Source: Mytilus trossulus (lineage: Eukaryota > Mollusca > Bivalvia > Mytilida > Mytilidae). From it: 64,000 nt of DNA. The stretch spans positions 27,381,578-27,445,577 of the forward strand of contig NC_086378.1 in assembly GCF_036588685.1 (NCBI RefSeq). The letters run 5' to 3'. Positions 61,801 to 64,000 of the stretch are shown in pieces (within the stretch, counting starts at the first letter, position 1; each line of letters opens with the position of its first letter). A model generated the notes under the pieces. It was not told the DNA's origin and did not search any database. It worked only from the letters and a program-made list of their open reading frames with translations. The translations under genes and the position numbers were made by a program.

Positions 61801-62712
61801 TGATTAACATCATACTCACTAAAGATAAGTTCTGTGAACCACTGTAATACCGGTATCAGTACATAGTTAAATAATAATATACTAGCCTGAAAACAGAGAG
61901 AGAATATAAATTATAGTGTCACTGACAAAAACTCAGTGATGTAACCAATTTTCCCACTTTTTAACAAAAATCTTCTTTTCAATATTTTTCTTTTTCAGAA
62001 TTTCTAGAAATCCATATTGTAGTAGAGCTGTCTATGGAAAACCACTTCAAAAACTCATTTCAAGATATTTAAATTCCTAACTTACTTCAGTAAAACAAAG
62101 TTTCTAATCTGATGTATCAAAGCTACCTTTTTTATACACAATGGGACTAATCAGTATGAAAACGATTAGAACTTCCATTTATGTCTTTCACAATATGTTT
62201 GTGTTCTATCTAATTAAAAATACTTTGGAAATTTCATGTTATCAATTCAAATAAGAATAAGAATAAGAATATTTTATTATTCCAATCAAGAGCCCTTGAT
62301 GGGCAGCATAACATATACACATAGAACAATACATCATGATTTGTAACAGAAAAACATTTTTATATAATAAAATGAAATATTGAAAAAAGTTCAGACAGAT
62401 GTTATTATCTTCATTCTATAAAATCATATACATTTAATTCCAGGCAGGATCAGAACCATATAATCATTACAATTAGGAATAATTGTTGTTACATACATTA
62501 ATTAACATTTCGTCTAACATCTAGACGTGTAATAATATAGCTCCCTAAATATTTAAGTACAGACAAATTTTCATTAGTAAATAACCATACAAATTTTGCC
62601 TCATTTGAAAGATGTATAAAATTCGGACTATATATACTGTTGCCAACTTACTAAAAAGATTCCTCCATTCCAACCACAACACAGGAATAATCTTTGTAAT
62701 ACTCTTGGATTT
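55722..62712 (-). CDS. EI24: EI24 (etoposide-induced 2.4) ER membrane protein, 5' end missing
   Basis: EI24 is a multi-pass ER membrane protein required for basal autophagy and induced by p53 in vertebrates. Eight exons (62712-62652, 61886-61820, 59613-59489, 59029-58913, 58195-58084, 56972-56861, 56419-56345, 55896-55722) join in phase and end at TAA. Family motifs occur in order: NPRVLQRLFLCC then WNGGIF, FNYVLIPVLQ, FSALWILPLFVLSKIVN with CFWFQDIAD, LIQALFLIQ, HSLYSFEYKWFN, IENRWPYFCGFGLPLA, and GCLFSILFPLFIVSANEA. The tail, rich in Ser/Arg/Lys, ends RRHIRLQESHR. The first exon(s), with the start codon, lie right of the window. Assignment is from family sequence memory and is strong. Confidence 0.93.
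56010..56205. repeat. Single diverged unit of the 161-bp repeat
   Basis: TTCAAGAACCATAACGCCTG, TTTTGTCATCAGTAACAACA and GGTTCATGAGTAAATGCAGG match the units at 59949-61190. It lies in an EI24 intron. Confidence 0.75.
56345..56419 (-). CDS. EI24: EI24 exon (FPLFIVSANEA)
   Basis: It encodes GCLFSILFPLFIVSANEAEE and PQQN. Donor GTAAGT, phase 2. Confidence 0.94.
56861..56972 (-). CDS. EI24: EI24 exon (IENRWPYFCGFGLPLA)
   Basis: Acceptor TTATTTTAG, donor GTATGT, phase 2. It encodes WEVHKRLQYIENRWPYF and GFGLPLALATSFHSSVV. Confidence 0.95.
58084..58195 (-). CDS. EI24: EI24 exon (FEYKWFN)
   Basis: It encodes STAASFLPIPMVGTVVGL and HMCLLHSLYSFEYKWFNM. It ends in phase 1 before GTAAGT. Confidence 0.93.
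58517..58780 (+). mobile_element. tRNA-derived SINE
   Basis: GGGTGGCCAAGTGGTTTAAG (A box) and GTTGTGAGTTTGAAGCCC (B box) make the tRNA-like head. A body with CATCTTCCTCCATCCATAG follows. The tail AAACACCACCAAACAATCAA TC is typical of mollusc SINEs. It lies in an EI24 intron. Confidence 0.75.
58913..59029 (-). CDS. EI24: EI24 exon (DIADAAY)
   Basis: Thirty-nine codons encode DIADAAYVKSRGKPQ and LIADMSFSLLIQALFLIQ. Acceptor CATTTTAG, donor GTAGGC. Confidence 0.94.
59223..59371. mobile_element. Short MITE with palindromic GGATCC-type ends
   Basis: Left CAGTGGCAGATCCAGGGGG mirrors right TTGGATCTGTCCCTG. The interior shares TCAATGCATTTGAATGGGGA with 55403-55540. Confidence 0.75.
59489..59613 (-). 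CDS. EI24: EI24 exon (LPLFVLSKIVN)
   Basis: It encodes VWSYMGPVLSWTFSALWILP and LFVLSKIVNCFWFQ, the most diagnostic EI24 stretch. Donor GTAATC, phase 0. Confidence 0.95.
59949..61190. mobile_element. Element with seven 161-bp tandem units and CCGGATTT/AAATCCGG ends
   Basis: Units start near 60151, 60312, 60473, 60634, 60794 and 60954, after a diverged first unit at about 60000. Each has CTTTCAAGAACCATAACTCC, TGAACGGTAAAAGTCAAAAT and AATGGTTCATGAGTAAATGC. Units alternate in small variants (GACGCTTTAGTAGAACTG versus AAGCTTTGGTTGAATGG). The ends AAACCGGATTT and AAATCCGGTT are inverted. It lies in an EI24 intron. Confidence 0.85.
61437..61835 (-). repeat. Tandem repeats spanning the EI24 exon donor (61820)
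   Basis: Three or four 60-bp units (GCATGCTAACTTTAAAGGGA, GATTACTGAGCATGACTTAC) run from 61437 to 61640. Then CATACT(A/C)ACTAAATATAAGTTC occurs three times before the true junction. The copy near 61760 preserves an intact GTGAGTATG donor on the minus strand. Confidence 0.8.
61820..61886 (-). CDS. EI24: EI24 exon (VLIPVLQ)
   Basis: It encodes ASILLFNYVLIPVLQWFTEL, then IF, before donor GTGAGT, phase 1. Its donor edge is copied in the neighbouring intron. Confidence 0.9.
62652..62712 (-). CDS. EI24: EI24 exon encoding the CCGWNGG segment
   Basis: Acceptor TTATTGAAG and donor GTAAGT bound 61 bases. It reads NPRVLQRLFLCCGWNGGIFL, matching the family's PRI..RIFQCCAWNGGVFW. The Trp after GGVF is Leu here. 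Confidence 0.88.
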
Positions 62713-64000
62713 CTTCAATAAATCAAAATAACAATTATATTTACATTTACAGGTTAGAAAAAAATCATAAATCAATGCCGGAAAATAAGAACTCTGTTTT
62801 CAATACTTGAATTTCAAAATATCATGCATCCTCCTGCATATATGTACATCTGTCACAAAAAAAACCAACAATGCCACCTATGAGTCATGCCAACATATAG
62901 TTTTAGAATTTATGTATTTATTTTCATACACAGACCCTTTGAGTAAATCAATATTAATTCCAAAAATTTAATATTTGAAAGGCTTGATAACAGTATCAAA
63001 CTATATCCTGGCTTGTGAATAAGTCTGTTTATTAGTTTGGTTAGCTTGTGGGGTGAATTTTAAAATTTTTGTGCTTTAAATAGAATATTACAGTACCATA
63101 AAAGATTGGATGTGAAAAACTGAAACACATAAGATGTCAGCATGTTGATTAATATAAGAATTAGTGTGCTTGGGCAGATGATAGAATTTAGAAACAGTTT
63201 TGACAAGTTTATGATATTGAAAACCTTGGTGTATAATTTTTCAGTTATACAGAGATTAAATTAAATCAAATACATGTACTTTGTTTCAGAACGGATTTTA
63301 ACTTCTTGGAGACATATGGACACAATATATTGGTGCAACCTTCTAAATACATTGATTAACAACAGGATGTGAAAAATCATATTTTTATCTTATGAAAGAG
63401 TTTTAGATAAATAGGCCTTTAAAAGTAATAAACATATAAAAGCATTAATATATAGCTGATCCACACTTCATTTTCTTGCATGTTATAAGAGCATACACCT
63501 TAAAACCAGGGAGCACGCTACTGAATCCAAATAAAAAGAGATAAAGAACAAACTCTGTAAAAATGTTATAGAGAATACAGTAATGTGTGAAAGGGTAATC
63601 AGGGACTAAACTTGGGAATTTCAAGCTAGGAGCCCAGACCAGATATTTCATAATTAGTTTGTATATGTTCAACTAAAATTTAACTGAAAGTTTAGGGGCC
63701 CAGCTCAAAATCTAGGAGCCATGGGCGACTGGGCCCCCTTTAAGTTTTGTCCCTGGTAATGTGTCAAAGAGACAACAACCCTACCAAAGAGCATAAAACA
63801 ACCCAAGGCAACCAATGGGTCTTTAAAACATACCATGTATCTTAGCAAAATTCAGTTATTTATATGAAGTATATGTATAATGAACATATTAATGAACTTA
63901 AAGAATCTGAATGAGGAGAAATTAAACATGTTTGTAAACGCTCAACCCCATATTGAACCTGGGACTGTGTGGTGTTACATGTACAGTAAAATGTAAGAGC
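62713..64000. other. EI24 intron, no exon recognised to the window end
   Basis: No start-codon exon of EI24 could be found. Repeats include a fragment at 63755-63830 (GTGTCAAAGAGACAACAACC) and GGGGCCCAG/CTGGGCCCC pairing at 63693-63741. A related repeat, with AATAAGAATAAGAATATTTT and AAGAGCCCTTGATGGGCAGC, lies just before at 62250-62340. Confidence 0.4.

Noticed and set aside
62545-62775. 76-codon minus-strand open frame over the EI24 exon
   Set aside because: It is a different frame from the real exon (62652-62712), which alone gives the family motif CCGWNGG.

Overview
The window is a gene-sparse, AT-rich, intron-rich animal nuclear sequence. Its dispersed repeats resemble ones I remember from marine mussels (Mytilus-like bivalves); that is recognition from memory, not a database match. 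The supported protein-coding genes all lie on the minus strand. I rebuilt them exon by exon from GT/AG junctions whose reading phases all agree.

Layout. (1) 853-8031: the 5' two exons of a brain-specific homeobox gene (BSX/bsh). The homeodomain is cut at its usual intron after residue 44, and the last exon lies beyond the left edge. (2) 8032-19595: intergenic, with candidate regulatory DNA, a non-autonomous Helitron (15351-17117) and a cluster of TTCACGTGAA-like palindromes (17740-18215). (3) 19596-29201: a complete six-exon gene for a 321-residue single-pass receptor. It has a signal peptide, one cysteine-free Ig-like domain, a transmembrane helix, and a tail with a YVNM motif, an ITIM (LVYVEV) and an ITSM-type motif (TTYEEV). 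(4) 29202-36754: nested mobile elements, including a second Helitron and a 1.8 kb element with inverted ends, both inside a larger inverted-repeat structure. (5) 36755-47287: the complete eight-exon lariat debranching enzyme gene DBR1 (635 residues). (6) 47288-55721: intergenic, with a tRNA-derived SINE, a foldback element with a 5 bp target duplication, and other repeats. (7) 55722-62712: eight exons of EI24, an ER multi-pass autophagy protein; its first exon(s) lie beyond the right edge.

The genes do not form an obvious pathway. The most unusual content is the immunoreceptor-like gene and a pattern shared by all four genes. In each, one exon-intron junction has been copied in tandem into the neighbouring intron: about 12 copies of 80 bp in the receptor, 3 of 46 bp in BSX, 3-4 of about 85 bp in DBR1, and 4 in EI24. 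In the receptor the copies carry acceptor sites. Using one of them would add about 25 residues and stop before the membrane helix, which predicts a secreted form.
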